64,000 nucleotides of DNA from Litorimonas sp039975855. GTDB taxonomy: Bacteria > Pseudomonadota > Alphaproteobacteria > Caulobacterales > Maricaulaceae. Shown in pieces: positions 27,460 to 36,213 of this stretch. A model generated the notes under the pieces. The model saw nothing but the letters and a program-made list of their open reading frames with translations, had not been told where the DNA came from and searched no databases. The stretch's first letter is position 1. Every line of letters begins with the position of its first letter. The DNA lies in the NCBI GenBank assembly GCA_039975855.1, contig JBDWGH010000003.1:558001-622000 (forward strand). Reading direction: 5' to 3'. A program made the translations under genes and the position numbers.

Positions 27460-28587
27460 ATGACAAAATATCACCAAATGCTCTCCACGGTCACAGCCGA
27501 CGGATTGGAAATGAAACTCGTGGAACGGGACATGCCGGAACCTAAGCCCCATGAAATCGTCGTCAAAGTCGAAGCTACACCAATTAACCCGTCTGATCAT
27601 GGCGTCATGTTTGGTTGGGCGGATATTTCAAAAGCCACATCCACAGGTGAAGGCGCAGATCGCGTTCTTTGGGCCCCCCTTGCGCCGGGTGGATTAGCAC
27701 GGATGAAGGCTCGTCTTGGACAAGACCTACCTGTTGGGAATGAAGGCGCAGGAACAGTGGTTACCGCTGGGACAGATGATTATGCACAGTCACTCATGGG
27801 CAAGCGCGTCGCGGTCATGGGCGGCGGCATGTATGGTGGCTATCGCGCCATTCCAGCCATGTCGGCCCTACCTCTTCCTGAAAGTGCATCGGCGCGAGAT
27901 GGAGCGTCCTGTTTCGTAAATCCGCTGACAGCGCTCTGCTTTGTTGAGACGATGCGCGGCGAGGGACATACGGCTCTTGTCCACACAGCGGCGGCTTCAA
28001 ATTTAGGTCAAATGTTGAACCGTATCTGCCAAGCAGAGGGTATTGATATCGTCAATATCGTTCGCAAAAGCGAGCAAGTGGACATTTTAAAAGATCTTGG
28101 CGCAAAACATATTGTGAACTCGAGTGATGATGATTTCCAAATGCAGCTCACAGATGCAATTCACGAAACAGGTGCGACGCTAGGATTCGATGCGATTGGC
28201 GGCGGTGATATGGCGTCCAAAATTCTGTTGGCGATGGAAGCGGCCGCTGCACGTACCCCTGGCGCCTACTCAATTTATGGTTCTGTCGCGCATAAGCAGG
28301 TCTATCTCTACGGAAGCCTGGATTTCACACCGACCGTCCTAAATCGGGCTTACGGCATGGCGTGGGGCGTTGGCGGATGGCTCTTGCCAAACTTCCTCGC
28401 AAAAGCGGGAATGGATGTAGCCGTACGTTTGCGTAAGCGTGTTGCGGATGAGCTGCACACGACATTCGCAAGTCATTACACGGATGAGATATCGCTATCC
28501 GAAGCGTTAGATGCGGATGTGGTTCGCCGCTATAATGCTAAGAAAACGGGCGAGAAGTTTCTCATCAATCCGACGCTTGATCTGTAG
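27460..28587 (+). CDS. MDR-family NAD(P)H-dependent oxidoreductase (zinc-free quinone reductase type)
   Basis: 375 residues from ATG 27460; the longer upstream start lacks homology-like sequence. N-terminal GroES-like domain (VKVEATPINPSDHGVMFG) and Rossmann domain with a nucleotide-binding region near HTAAASNLGQML. The structural and catalytic zinc Cys clusters of alcohol dehydrogenases are absent, pointing to the quinone/enoyl reductase branch. Likely reduces quinones or alpha,beta-unsaturated carbonyls. Followed two bases later by the DUF2461 gene, so the two are probably one transcript. Confidence 0.9.
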   Translation: MTKYHQMLSTVTADGLEMKLVERDMPEPKPHEIVVKVEATPINPSDHGVMFGWADISKATSTGEGADRVLWAPLAPGGLARMKARLGQDLPVGNEGAGTVVTAGTDDYAQSLMGKRVAVMGGGMYGGYRAIPAMSALPLPESASARDGASCFVNPLTALCFVETMRGEGHTALVHTAAASNLGQMLNRICQAEGIDIVNIVRKSEQVDILKDLGAKHIVNSSDDDFQMQLTDAIHETGATLGFDAIGGGDMASKILLAMEAAAARTPGAYSIYGSVAHKQVYLYGSLDFTPTVLNRAYGMAWGVGGWLLPNFLAKAGMDVAVRLRKRVADELHTTFASHYTDEISLSEALDADVVRRYNAKKTGEKFLINPTLDL

Positions 28588-28589
28588 AA

Positions 28590-29279
28590 ATGGGAATTGG
28601 GTTTTCGGCAAAATCCTTCAAACTTCTGGAGGACTTACGCGACAATAATGATCGCGAGTGGTTTCACGCCCATAAGGCGGAAATCGCGGAACATTGTCAG
28701 GACCCAATTGCTTTCCTACTGGATTGTTTAACCCAAGAATTATCAGATCATTCCATCCGATTGTCGGGTGGAAAACGAACGATGTTTCGGCTCAATCGGG
28801 ATGTCAGGTTTTCAAAGAACAAGGACCCCTATAACTTTCATATCAGCGGGACCTTGACCCGATCAGGGATGAAGAATGAGCAGGGCGGTATCGTTTATCT
28901 TAGACTTGACCCTTCTGGCGGACGACTAGGCGCGGGGTCATGGCGTTTGAATGCGAAACGTATGGGGGCGATCCGAGATCAGATTTTGAAAGACCCAGAC
29001 AGATTCAACGGCATTGTAGAGGGTCTTGCTAAGGCGGGTCTTGAGTTTGATCAGCAGGAGGTTCTGAAGAATATGCCGCGCGGGTATAACCAACATGCAG
29101 ACCATGACTTAGCTTGGGCGTTACGAATGAAGAATTTTGCTGTTACCCGCCCGATGAGGCGCAATGACTGGAAAGGTGATGGGATTGTCGACCTGATTGT
29201 TAGTTTTGTGCGCAATGTTACGCCCGTGTTGGAGTTTGCAGCCAATGGCGCAGAGAAAAAGGCTAATTCGATTAATTAA
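28590..29279 (+). CDS. DUF2461 family protein
   Basis: 229 residues. The N-terminus FSAKSFKLLEDLRDNNDREWFHAHK and the segment RDVRFSKNKDPYNFHIS are hallmarks of DUF2461 (TIGR02453), a soluble family of unknown function. Length is normal. It begins two bases after the MDR oxidoreductase stop. Convergent with the VOC gene through a TTAA four-base shared stop. Confidence 0.9.
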   Translation: MGIGFSAKSFKLLEDLRDNNDREWFHAHKAEIAEHCQDPIAFLLDCLTQELSDHSIRLSGGKRTMFRLNRDVRFSKNKDPYNFHISGTLTRSGMKNEQGGIVYLRLDPSGGRLGAGSWRLNAKRMGAIRDQILKDPDRFNGIVEGLAKAGLEFDQQEVLKNMPRGYNQHADHDLAWALRMKNFAVTRPMRRNDWKGDGIVDLIVSFVRNVTPVLEFAANGAEKKANSIN

Positions 29280-29695
29280 ACCGCAAAAATCTGGCTCTCA
29301 TCCTTAAAGCTCTTAAACTCCAGTGCATTTCCGCTTGGGTCCAAAAAGAACATAGTGGCTTGCTCACCTATTTCGCCCTTGAAGCGGATATAGGGCTCGA
29401 TGATGAACTCCGTCCCCGCATTTCGAAGCCTTTCGGATAGGATTTGCCAATCATCCCAGCCCAACACAGCGCCGAAATGACGGACGGGGACCTGTTTTCC
29501 GTCCACATTATTTGTGGGTTCATTAGACTGATCCATATCAGCCAAATGAAAGCTCACTTGATGCCCGAAGAAATCGAAATCAATCCAGCGTTCTGCTTCG
29601 CGCCCTTGATCGCAACCCAGAAGCCCGCCGTAAAAAGCACGCGTTGCCTCAATGTCTTTAATCGGTGCAGCGAGGTGGAAGACGGCTGCTTTCAT
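29276..29695 (-). CDS. VOC (glyoxalase/bleomycin resistance) family protein
   Basis: 139 residues from ATG 29695. The longer reading frame runs back into the GST gene and is rejected: the VOC fold starts at MKAAVFHLAAPIKDIEATRAFYGGLLGC. One betaalphabetabetabeta module is followed by a second ending FFLDPSGNALEFKSF, the classic C-terminal VOC signature with a Glu ligand. Possible dioxygenase, lyase or binding role. The gene begins one base after the GST stop codon, indicating translational coupling and perhaps a shared detoxification job. Confidence 0.92.
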   Translation of the reverse strand: MKAAVFHLAAPIKDIEATRAFYGGLLGCDQGREAERWIDFDFFGHQVSFHLADMDQSNEPTNNVDGKQVPVRHFGAVLGWDDWQILSERLRNAGTEFIIEPYIRFKGEIGEQATMFFLDPSGNALEFKSFKDESQIFAV

Positions 29696-29696
29696 T

Positions 29697-30326
29697 CTAT
29701 TTTGGCCCGTAAGCGTAATCACCGCCTTTTTCGAGCGCGCGCAAATAGGCTGGGAGCTTATGGATGCGTTCCACATATTCATTGCAGGCGTCATAGCCTT
29801 TCAGGCGACCCCGAGCTTTGGCGGCTTCCAGCGGGAAGACCATCTGGATGTCGGCGCCTGTCATTTCGTCGCCCGCAAACCAGGTTTTGCTGATGAGGTG
29901 ATATTCGCAATAATCGAGAATGGCTTTAATTTCGGCCATAATCATAGGCTGGAGCGGTGCAGCCGCATCTCCGAGATAACCAGTGTATAGCGAGAGCAAG
30001 AGCGGCAACATGGCCGATCCTTCTGCGAAATGCAGGAAGTGGACATAATCGACGTAATCTTGTGTGCCTTTAGCCGGGCGAAGTTTCCCATCACCATATT
30101 TATCGAGGAGGTAAACAATGATTGCCCCGGTCTCTGCAACGATCAATTCACCGTCTTCAATGACTGGACTTTTGCCGAGCTGATGCACGGCTTTCAATTC
30201 AGCGGGAGCCCGATTTGTATCCGGGTCGCGTTTATAGTGTTTGATCTGATAGGGGACGCCGAGTTCTTCGAGTAACCAGAGGATCCGTTGTGAACGTGAA
30301 TTATTGAGATGGTGTACTGTTAACAT
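29697..30326 (-). CDS. Glutathione S-transferase
   Basis: 209 residues. The N-terminal domain has LTVHHLNNSRSQRILWLLEELG, cis-Pro in GKSPVIED and the glutathione site LIVAETGAIIVYLLD. The helical C-terminal domain includes GADIQMVFPLE. The NNSRSQR.LWLLEELG pattern is that of the theta/beta-like GSTs common in proteobacteria and fungi. Cytoplasmic. Located directly upstream of the VOC gene, one base apart. Confidence 0.92.
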   Translation of the reverse strand: MLTVHHLNNSRSQRILWLLEELGVPYQIKHYKRDPDTNRAPAELKAVHQLGKSPVIEDGELIVAETGAIIVYLLDKYGDGKLRPAKGTQDYVDYVHFLHFAEGSAMLPLLLSLYTGYLGDAAAPLQPMIMAEIKAILDYCEYHLISKTWFAGDEMTGADIQMVFPLEAAKARGRLKGYDACNEYVERIHKLPAYLRALEKGGDYAYGPK

Positions 30327-30376
30327 GAGACATTGATGCGCCTCGTTGTCCTCAGTTTCAAGTCAGAATTCGAAGC

Positions 30377-30880
30377 TCAATTCGTGGTTTCCAAAACTTC
30401 GATATCAGATCCGCTAAAGACCAGCGTTTGAATGCCATTCGCGGTAGGAAGATTGATCATGTTATCAAATCTTGGACTAAGGTCTCGCAATATTGAGTTT
30501 TTTGCAGACCAGCTTTTGGGAAGGTCACTGAGAACGCCAGTCTGATAAATGTACAAATGGCCGCCTTGGACTTCTGCGCCAAGGATGGTGAGTTCAATGG
30601 GCTCATCATTCGCATTCAGCTCAAATCTCTCTGAGGCATAAAGTGCGGCTTGCGCGCGGGCTTTTAGGCCGGTCATGTCATTTTTGTCGATAATTCCCGC
30701 TTTAAACAGCAGGCGTTGGGCAGCAGAGAGCTGCAGAACATGAGTGACGTCTAATGTTTCATTTGGACCGAGTTTGACCTCAGTTTCAACGCGAGCGGCC
30801 TCATGGGCCTTAACAGGCGATGTTGCAGCAAAGCTGACAGCACAGACCGCTGTCAGAATAAGTGATCGGCGATTAAGCAC
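30377..30880 (-). CDS. Exported DUF6702-like protein, partner of the M1 peptidase
   Basis: 167 residues with a signal peptide (MLNRRSLILTAVCAVSFAATSPVKA) followed at once by HEAARVETEV, the N-terminal His of the mature protein being typical of DUF6702. Its middle part (LDVTHVLQLSAAQRLL) also fits that family, though my call is from memory and not tested. It follows the M1 peptidase by zero bases (peptidase stop at 30881, start at 30880), so the two are almost certainly cotranscribed. Role unknown; it may assist the peptidase. Confidence 0.65.
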   Translation of the reverse strand: MLNRRSLILTAVCAVSFAATSPVKAHEAARVETEVKLGPNETLDVTHVLQLSAAQRLLFKAGIIDKNDMTGLKARAQAALYASERFELNANDEPIELTILGAEVQGGHLYIYQTGVLSDLPKSWSAKNSILRDLSPRFDNMINLPTANGIQTLVFSGSDIEVLETTN

Positions 30881-33508
30881 CTATCGGCGCTCCAGCATCC
30901 GCTCGAGCGTCCGGCGAAGAGACGACTTTTTATCTTCTGTCTCATCAGCTTTTTCGTCAGTTTCCGATGTCTTCTCTTTCGCCGCTTTGTCAGATTTCTC
31001 GTCTTTAGCTTCGCCCATTGGCACGCTCTTCTCTTTAGAAGCGTCTTTTTCGGACTTCTCGGAATGCAGTTCGCGCAACATGTCAGCCATCATAGATGTC
31101 GATGTACGGTTCGATTTCATTAAATCGATACGGCTTTGCGAAATGGAAGGCGGGAAAGCGTTGTTAGAGAAGTCTGCGTCAGCCGTTTGATGATGAACGT
31201 CCAATTTGAACCTAGCGACGCGATTGTCCAAAGAGAAAAGCTTAGTTACGCTCTCAGAGTTCCGGCGCCAAATTTCAGCAGGAATCATATACTCTTCTGA
31301 TGTACCGTTCTCATATTCGATTGTCACAGGAAGTGGAGAAATCAATCCGCCGAGGTTTTTGAAGTCGACAAAGTAGAGATACTTGCCGTCCTCCATGGCG
31401 CGGTCATACGCCTTGCGCTCCCAGTCTTTGAGACCATCATAGAACTTCTTGAACTTATTTCTGTCGGCATTGGTGACCGTGAATTTGTCGTTCTCGTTAT
31501 AGAAATCTTCAAGGTCAGAGTAACGTTTTAGACGTGGTTTCAGACCTTCCTCACGGTTACGGATTTGCGAGATGTTTTCTGGACGGTTCTTTTGATACTC
31601 TTCGCGCTCCATATCTTTTTCGATGTCAGGATCTTGTGTGGAGATTTGGTACTCGCGAACACCTGTTACGGCCATGTCGACATGGTCTGTTCCATAGTAC
31701 CAACCCCGCCAGAACCAATCGAGGTCTACGGCTGAGGCATCTTCCATTGTTCGGAAGAAGTCAGCAGGAGTTGGGCGTTTAAATTTCCAACGCGTCGCAT
31801 ATTCGCGGAATGCAAAATCGAACAACTCGCGGCCCATGACGGTTTCGCGAAGCACGATAAGTGAAGCGGCAGGCTTAGAGTACGCATTTGGACCAAATTG
31901 CAGGACGCTGTCAGATTGCGTCATGATAGGGACTTGGTTGGAGCTCGTCATATAACTCGGAATGACGTCCAGCGGGTTCTGTGTTCCGCGGCTGATTGGG
32001 AAGTTTTCTTCCCACTCATACTCGGCCATGTATTCTAGGAAGGAGTTCAATCCCTCATCCATCCACGTGTAACGACGCTCATCGGAATTCACAACCATCG
32101 GGAAATAGATGTGCCCGATTTCGTGGATGATGACACCAATCAGACCGTATTTGATGTTGCGTGAATAGACTGTTTCTCCGGATTTCTCATCTTCAGATGG
32201 GCGGTAACCATTGAAGGTAATCATTGGGTATTCCATCCCGCCGCGTTCCCATGTGTTCACGGATTGCGCTGTCGGATAAGGATAGTTGAAGGCAAATTTG
32301 TTGTAGACGTCCATTGTGTGAACGACGGCTTGTGTGGAGTATTGCGACCAGATCGGATCAGCTTCTTTTGGGAAGAATGACATAGCAAGAACTTCAGGCA
32401 CTTCCGCGTCATCTTGTTCGAACTTCATTGCGTCCCAAATATATTTACGGGAAGACGACCAGGAAAAGTCACGTACATTTTCGGCTTTGAACGACCATGT
32501 TTTTTCGCCTTTTGCTTTGGATTTTTCGTTTTCTTCCGCTTCCTCTGGCGTGACGATGTAAATCGGGGCTTCTGTATTGATATCAGCAAGGCGACTGCGC
32601 TGTTTGGCGCTTAGGACTTCACGTGGATTTTGAAGCTCACCGGTTGCTGAAACGATATGGTCACTTGGGACCGTGAGGTTCACTTCATAATCGCCGAATT
32701 CCAAAGTGAATTCTCCGCGACCGAGAAACTGCTTGTTCTGCCACCCGGTATAATCCGTGTACGACGCGAGACGAGGGAACCACTGGGCCATTCCGAAGAT
32801 ATAATTATCGTCTTCTTCAAAGTACTCGTAACCGCCACGTCCACCTATGGCGACTTCGTCAAGAATGTTGTGTTCCCAGTCGACTTGGATGGTAATAGTT
32901 TCGCCGGATTTCAGAGGCTCTGCTAAGTCGATGCGCATCATGGAATCATTGACAATGTACGGAAGAGCGTCGCCATCTGCGTCCATGATAGCGTTGAATT
33001 CGAACCCATATTGGCGGTCTTCATAGGCCTGCTCTTTCCGAAGGGCGAAAAAGGAGTAGCTGTCAGCGCCACCTGCGCCATCTCCACGGCGCGATCCTGC
33101 GGCAGATGCAGTAGCAGAGCGGCGCTCCAAAGAGCCGTCTTTAAAACGGTTTTGATCTAAAGCGAGCCAGATATAATTTAGCGTGTCAGGAGAGTTATTC
33201 GTATACTCAATATCGCTCTCAGCGTAGATGCGGCGATCGTCCTCATCCAGACGGATATCCATCGTGTGACTAGCTCGTTGTTGCCAGTAGCCTGGACCAG
33301 GTGCGCCGGAGGCACTTCGGTACACATTGGGTGAAGGCAGAACGTGGTCTAGCTGACGGAATTTGGCTGCGGCATCATTCGCGCTGCCAGCTGTTACATT
33401 AGGTTTTTCACTTTCCGTTGCGAAAGCTTCTGCACCGATAACCAAGGCTGTCATGGCTCCGATTGTTGTAATGCTGGCGAATTTGAGCGCGGATTTAATG
33501 CCTGACAT
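30881..33508 (-). CDS. M1 family metallopeptidase (secreted)
   Basis: 875 residues. Signal peptide about 1-30, M1 N-terminal beta domain, exopeptidase-type motif GGMEYP at 423-428 and zinc site H462-E-I-G-H466 with third ligand E485 (exactly HExxHx18E). The C-terminus (about 815-875) is a highly charged Lys/Glu/Asp tail ending in RRTLERMLERR. It cleaves N-terminal residues from peptides, likely in the periplasm or cell surface. First gene of a two-gene unit with the DUF6702-like protein. Confidence 0.95.
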   Translation of the reverse strand: MSGIKSALKFASITTIGAMTALVIGAEAFATESEKPNVTAGSANDAAAKFRQLDHVLPSPNVYRSASGAPGPGYWQQRASHTMDIRLDEDDRRIYAESDIEYTNNSPDTLNYIWLALDQNRFKDGSLERRSATASAAGSRRGDGAGGADSYSFFALRKEQAYEDRQYGFEFNAIMDADGDALPYIVNDSMMRIDLAEPLKSGETITIQVDWEHNILDEVAIGGRGGYEYFEEDDNYIFGMAQWFPRLASYTDYTGWQNKQFLGRGEFTLEFGDYEVNLTVPSDHIVSATGELQNPREVLSAKQRSRLADINTEAPIYIVTPEEAEENEKSKAKGEKTWSFKAENVRDFSWSSSRKYIWDAMKFEQDDAEVPEVLAMSFFPKEADPIWSQYSTQAVVHTMDVYNKFAFNYPYPTAQSVNTWERGGMEYPMITFNGYRPSEDEKSGETVYSRNIKYGLIGVIIHEIGHIYFPMVVNSDERRYTWMDEGLNSFLEYMAEYEWEENFPISRGTQNPLDVIPSYMTSSNQVPIMTQSDSVLQFGPNAYSKPAASLIVLRETVMGRELFDFAFREYATRWKFKRPTPADFFRTMEDASAVDLDWFWRGWYYGTDHVDMAVTGVREYQISTQDPDIEKDMEREEYQKNRPENISQIRNREEGLKPRLKRYSDLEDFYNENDKFTVTNADRNKFKKFYDGLKDWERKAYDRAMEDGKYLYFVDFKNLGGLISPLPVTIEYENGTSEEYMIPAEIWRRNSESVTKLFSLDNRVARFKLDVHHQTADADFSNNAFPPSISQSRIDLMKSNRTSTSMMADMLRELHSEKSEKDASKEKSVPMGEAKDEKSDKAAKEKTSETDEKADETEDKKSSLRRTLERMLERR

Positions 33509-33615
33509 GAGGGCTCCCGAAGGCTTGAAAATTGATTTGAGATAAGCGTAGCGTTACTCTGTAGCAAATACCTACTAAATTCCCGTAAAGGACGAAAACC
33601 TGTTTGCCATTCGCG

Positions 33616-34689
33616 TTAACGCGGAGTTGTAGATACCCTTTGCAACGGTTGCGCAGAGGGATGGAACTTCATTCGCGTTCGGAATGAAAGGTCTGACATG
33701 GCTTTGAATGGATGACGTTGACGGAAAGCATGACGATTATAAATTCGAGCATCTATTGTTAATGCGCCGCTTTTAAAATTCTCGAGCGCGAAGCGAGCAA
33801 CCCAACCCAATGTATTATACTTTTCTAGAACCATTCGGCGTGCTGTGAGGAGTTCGGATTGCCTTCTTGAGAAGGCATCTTGGGCTATGGCATCGCGAAT
33901 GGTCGTTATTGCGGATTCTAAGTCGAAAATATCGATTGGTATGACTGAGTTTTCTGGGAAGGTATCAGCATAATCAGGATCGCCAAAATAGAAGGGCAAG
34001 CATCTCGCTAGAAAACAATCTGCCAGCTTTTCGGTCCAATGTCCGGACTCGATGTGGTTCTCTATCGCGATGTGATAGCGATAATCTCGCATTGCTTCTG
34101 CTTTATCTGAGACAGGTTGAATTCCGCGTCCAAAAACCTCCAATTCGGGCAAACGTCGCCGAAGTTTCGTAATGAAATCTAACCTTGCGGAATGCACGGT
34201 GTGGGACATTCGTTTTGTGCTACAAACCGTCGAAAGCGATTTTGTCTTTGTTGGAGGAGGGCGCGTTAACTCATCAAATGATAAATGCTCGCCGGTTTCT
34301 TCTAAAGTTCTACCGTAAAACCATCGCAAGGGCGGGGTCTCATAGATGTGATTTGGGTGCTGCGTGAGTAATTTAGATTTACTGGTAAGAACATGTCCAA
34401 ACTGACGCATAAAATGCGGGCCATCGATTCGAATCGAAGACGGCTCTGTTGTTATCAAAAGGGTATTTGCGCGTGAACACGACAGAGTCTCAAATCGTTG
34501 AGATGACGCGCGCTCATCCCATTTAGGCAAGCCCTCATAGATCGCTAGGAAGTCATAGTTCTGATCTTTTGCGTCGAATGTAAATTGAACATCAGGAAAC
34601 CCCTGATTTGGGATCAAGGGAGACCAGAGAGAGACAATTTTCTTTTCATCTGTTTTGGAAAGGAACTTTATACGGAGAGGCTTACGCAT
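33616..34689 (-). CDS. Glycosyltransferase family 10 (fucosyltransferase-like)
   Basis: 357 residues from ATG 34689, which overlaps the previous gene by eight bases; the longer reading frame start at 34740 is rejected. The GT10 donor-binding motif is visible as YHIAIENHIESGHWTEKLAD (alpha1,3-FucT pattern ENS..dYvTEK), followed by PFYFGDPDYADTF. It would transfer fucose or a related deoxysugar from a nucleotide donor, most likely onto lipopolysaccharide or capsule. Last gene of a three-gene transferase cluster. Confidence 0.88.
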   Translation of the reverse strand: MRKPLRIKFLSKTDEKKIVSLWSPLIPNQGFPDVQFTFDAKDQNYDFLAIYEGLPKWDERASSQRFETLSCSRANTLLITTEPSSIRIDGPHFMRQFGHVLTSKSKLLTQHPNHIYETPPLRWFYGRTLEETGEHLSFDELTRPPPTKTKSLSTVCSTKRMSHTVHSARLDFITKLRRRLPELEVFGRGIQPVSDKAEAMRDYRYHIAIENHIESGHWTEKLADCFLARCLPFYFGDPDYADTFPENSVIPIDIFDLESAITTIRDAIAQDAFSRRQSELLTARRMVLEKYNTLGWVARFALENFKSGALTIDARIYNRHAFRQRHPFKAMSDLSFRTRMKFHPSAQPLQRVSTTPR

Positions 34690-35482
34690 ATCCGCGGTCG
34701 CCAATTCGTTCGTGGGTAAACAGTCCAGGGCCGCACGCAATTTTCCAATTTGAGTTTCTCCAGAGGAGCGCTTTATTCATCTCGATTTCGAGATTTGGTA
34801 GTTTGTTGGCATGTCGTTTCGTCTTAACAGAACGGGCCAAAGGTATGATTTCATTTAAAAATCTGTTCCTGTTGATTAAAATGGATTGATTCGTCCACGG
34901 CATTACTTTGGCATCAACAAGATAGAAGCCCTCTCCAATGTTTTCAAAATAATCAGGATGTCTGGCTATGGATTCTGGTTCGTCATAAAGCGCGTATCCT
35001 GTTAGGCGCCTAAGCTTATCCGGCCGGAAGCGGTTTATGATTTGGGACTTCAATGAACCGTTATAGAGCTTACGGTATTTGGTCAGGCCTGTGAACGCTT
35101 GTCCGGGAGCTCGAACGCTTCGGAGTCTCGACATTATTACGTCATCGCGTTCTAATAGTTTGAGTGATTTCGTAAGTTGGCGTCGGACTTCGGTAAGGGG
35201 TTCGATCAGCGGGCAGTCATTTTCAAGCATGAGAATATAGTCTGTCGATATAGCTGCCGCTGCCGCCGCCATATTTTCCATAATCCCAAGATTTCTCGGG
35301 GTTGAATTGATTTTGATATCAAAAGTGCTCGTCGTGCTTAATACGGAGTCATCTGGGTCTGGGAGAAAAACTTGAGATTCCGAGAATTCAGCGAATAGGC
35401 CAGCGGAAGCATAGCTTTCAAGGCTTGGCTTGAGGGTTTCGGCACCTCGCCAGGAAAGAATAGAAAGCCCTATGCTCACCAA
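34682..35482 (-). CDS. Glycosyltransferase-like protein (GT2-related)
   Basis: 266 residues. The N-terminus SIGLSILSWRGAETLKPSLESY and the mid motif DYILMLENDCPLIEPL resemble a GT-A fold with the acidic metal-binding turn (LEND in place of DxD). The remainder has no second motif I recognise. It overlaps both neighbours (7 bases upstream, 8 bases downstream), typical of a tight surface-polysaccharide operon. Probably transfers a sugar in the same pathway as the GT10 gene; donor and acceptor unknown. Confidence 0.65.
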   Translation of the reverse strand: MVSIGLSILSWRGAETLKPSLESYASAGLFAEFSESQVFLPDPDDSVLSTTSTFDIKINSTPRNLGIMENMAAAAAAISTDYILMLENDCPLIEPLTEVRRQLTKSLKLLERDDVIMSRLRSVRAPGQAFTGLTKYRKLYNGSLKSQIINRFRPDKLRRLTGYALYDEPESIARHPDYFENIGEGFYLVDAKVMPWTNQSILINRNRFLNEIIPLARSVKTKRHANKLPNLEIEMNKALLWRNSNWKIACGPGLFTHERIGDRGYA

Positions 35483-36204
35483 TGTTCAGCAATCCAAGGA
35501 GTTGGCCGGACATGTTTATAGAGATGTTTCCATGGAGATTTAACGGGCCATTTGCCAACCAAGGCTTCATCCTGATCTGGCTTGCCCGTAAATGCGACGA
35601 TTTTGGTGTCCTCAGGTAACTCAGGCACTTTAAAGAAATTCAACGGCCATTTCGGAAGCAAACTATGTTTGAAACTTGCGCACCACATGCTTGGCCAAAA
35701 GACCATGTCGGTAACTTCGCGCGAGATATATACTTGTTCAATACGATAGGTTGACAGAATTCTCGACTGTTCAGTTTCCAATTTATCGAAAATGTGGGTG
35801 TGGGTACCAACCCGCCACCGAAAACAAGATGTGTTTCCAATATTTTGGCCTGGCTGGGTCCAGTTCTCAATTACGCAGAACCGTCCAGGCTCATAATCAA
35901 ACATATCATCGAGATTACTTGTTATCACGAGGTCGAGATCAAGGAACAGTATATCACCAGACAATCCGGCCAAGTCCGCCTTCCACAAAACAAGTTTGCG
36001 CCAAGGCGTGATGACAAGATCATCTGGTAAATTAATCTGCGGAATAGGTTCACATCTAACGCTGTCGTCAATGCCTGATGGGTCATCCGTGAGGCATACC
36101 AACTGAGTCGGGCGTTGGGTGTTACGCTGCACAGCTTCGTTAAGACGGTTCACGAATTTTGCGCCGTAACGTGTCCCCCATTTCATACAGATGACAGTTT
36201 GCAC
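35476..36204 (-). CDS. Putative glycosyltransferase (GT8-like, DLDLV motif)
   Basis: 242 residues beginning MQTVICMKWGTRYGAKFVNR. The central SGDILFLDLDLVITSNLDDMF gives a DxD-type metal site as in GT8 and related transferases, and a later WPSMWCASFKHSLLPKWPLNFF segment is characteristic of a small bacterial family. No signal peptide; cytoplasmic face. First gene in the three-gene cluster, overlapping the next by seven bases. The donor sugar is not predictable. Confidence 0.78.
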   Translation of the reverse strand: MQTVICMKWGTRYGAKFVNRLNEAVQRNTQRPTQLVCLTDDPSGIDDSVRCEPIPQINLPDDLVITPWRKLVLWKADLAGLSGDILFLDLDLVITSNLDDMFDYEPGRFCVIENWTQPGQNIGNTSCFRWRVGTHTHIFDKLETEQSRILSTYRIEQVYISREVTDMVFWPSMWCASFKHSLLPKWPLNFFKVPELPEDTKIVAFTGKPDQDEALVGKWPVKSPWKHLYKHVRPTPWIAEHW

Positions 36205-36213
36205 TATCCGAGC

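Noticed and set aside
33612..33623. Perfect 12-base palindrome CGCGTTAACGCG at the GT10 stop codon
   Set aside because: It includes the stop codon and is short; without a T-run or conserved copies I would not call it a terminator or binding site.
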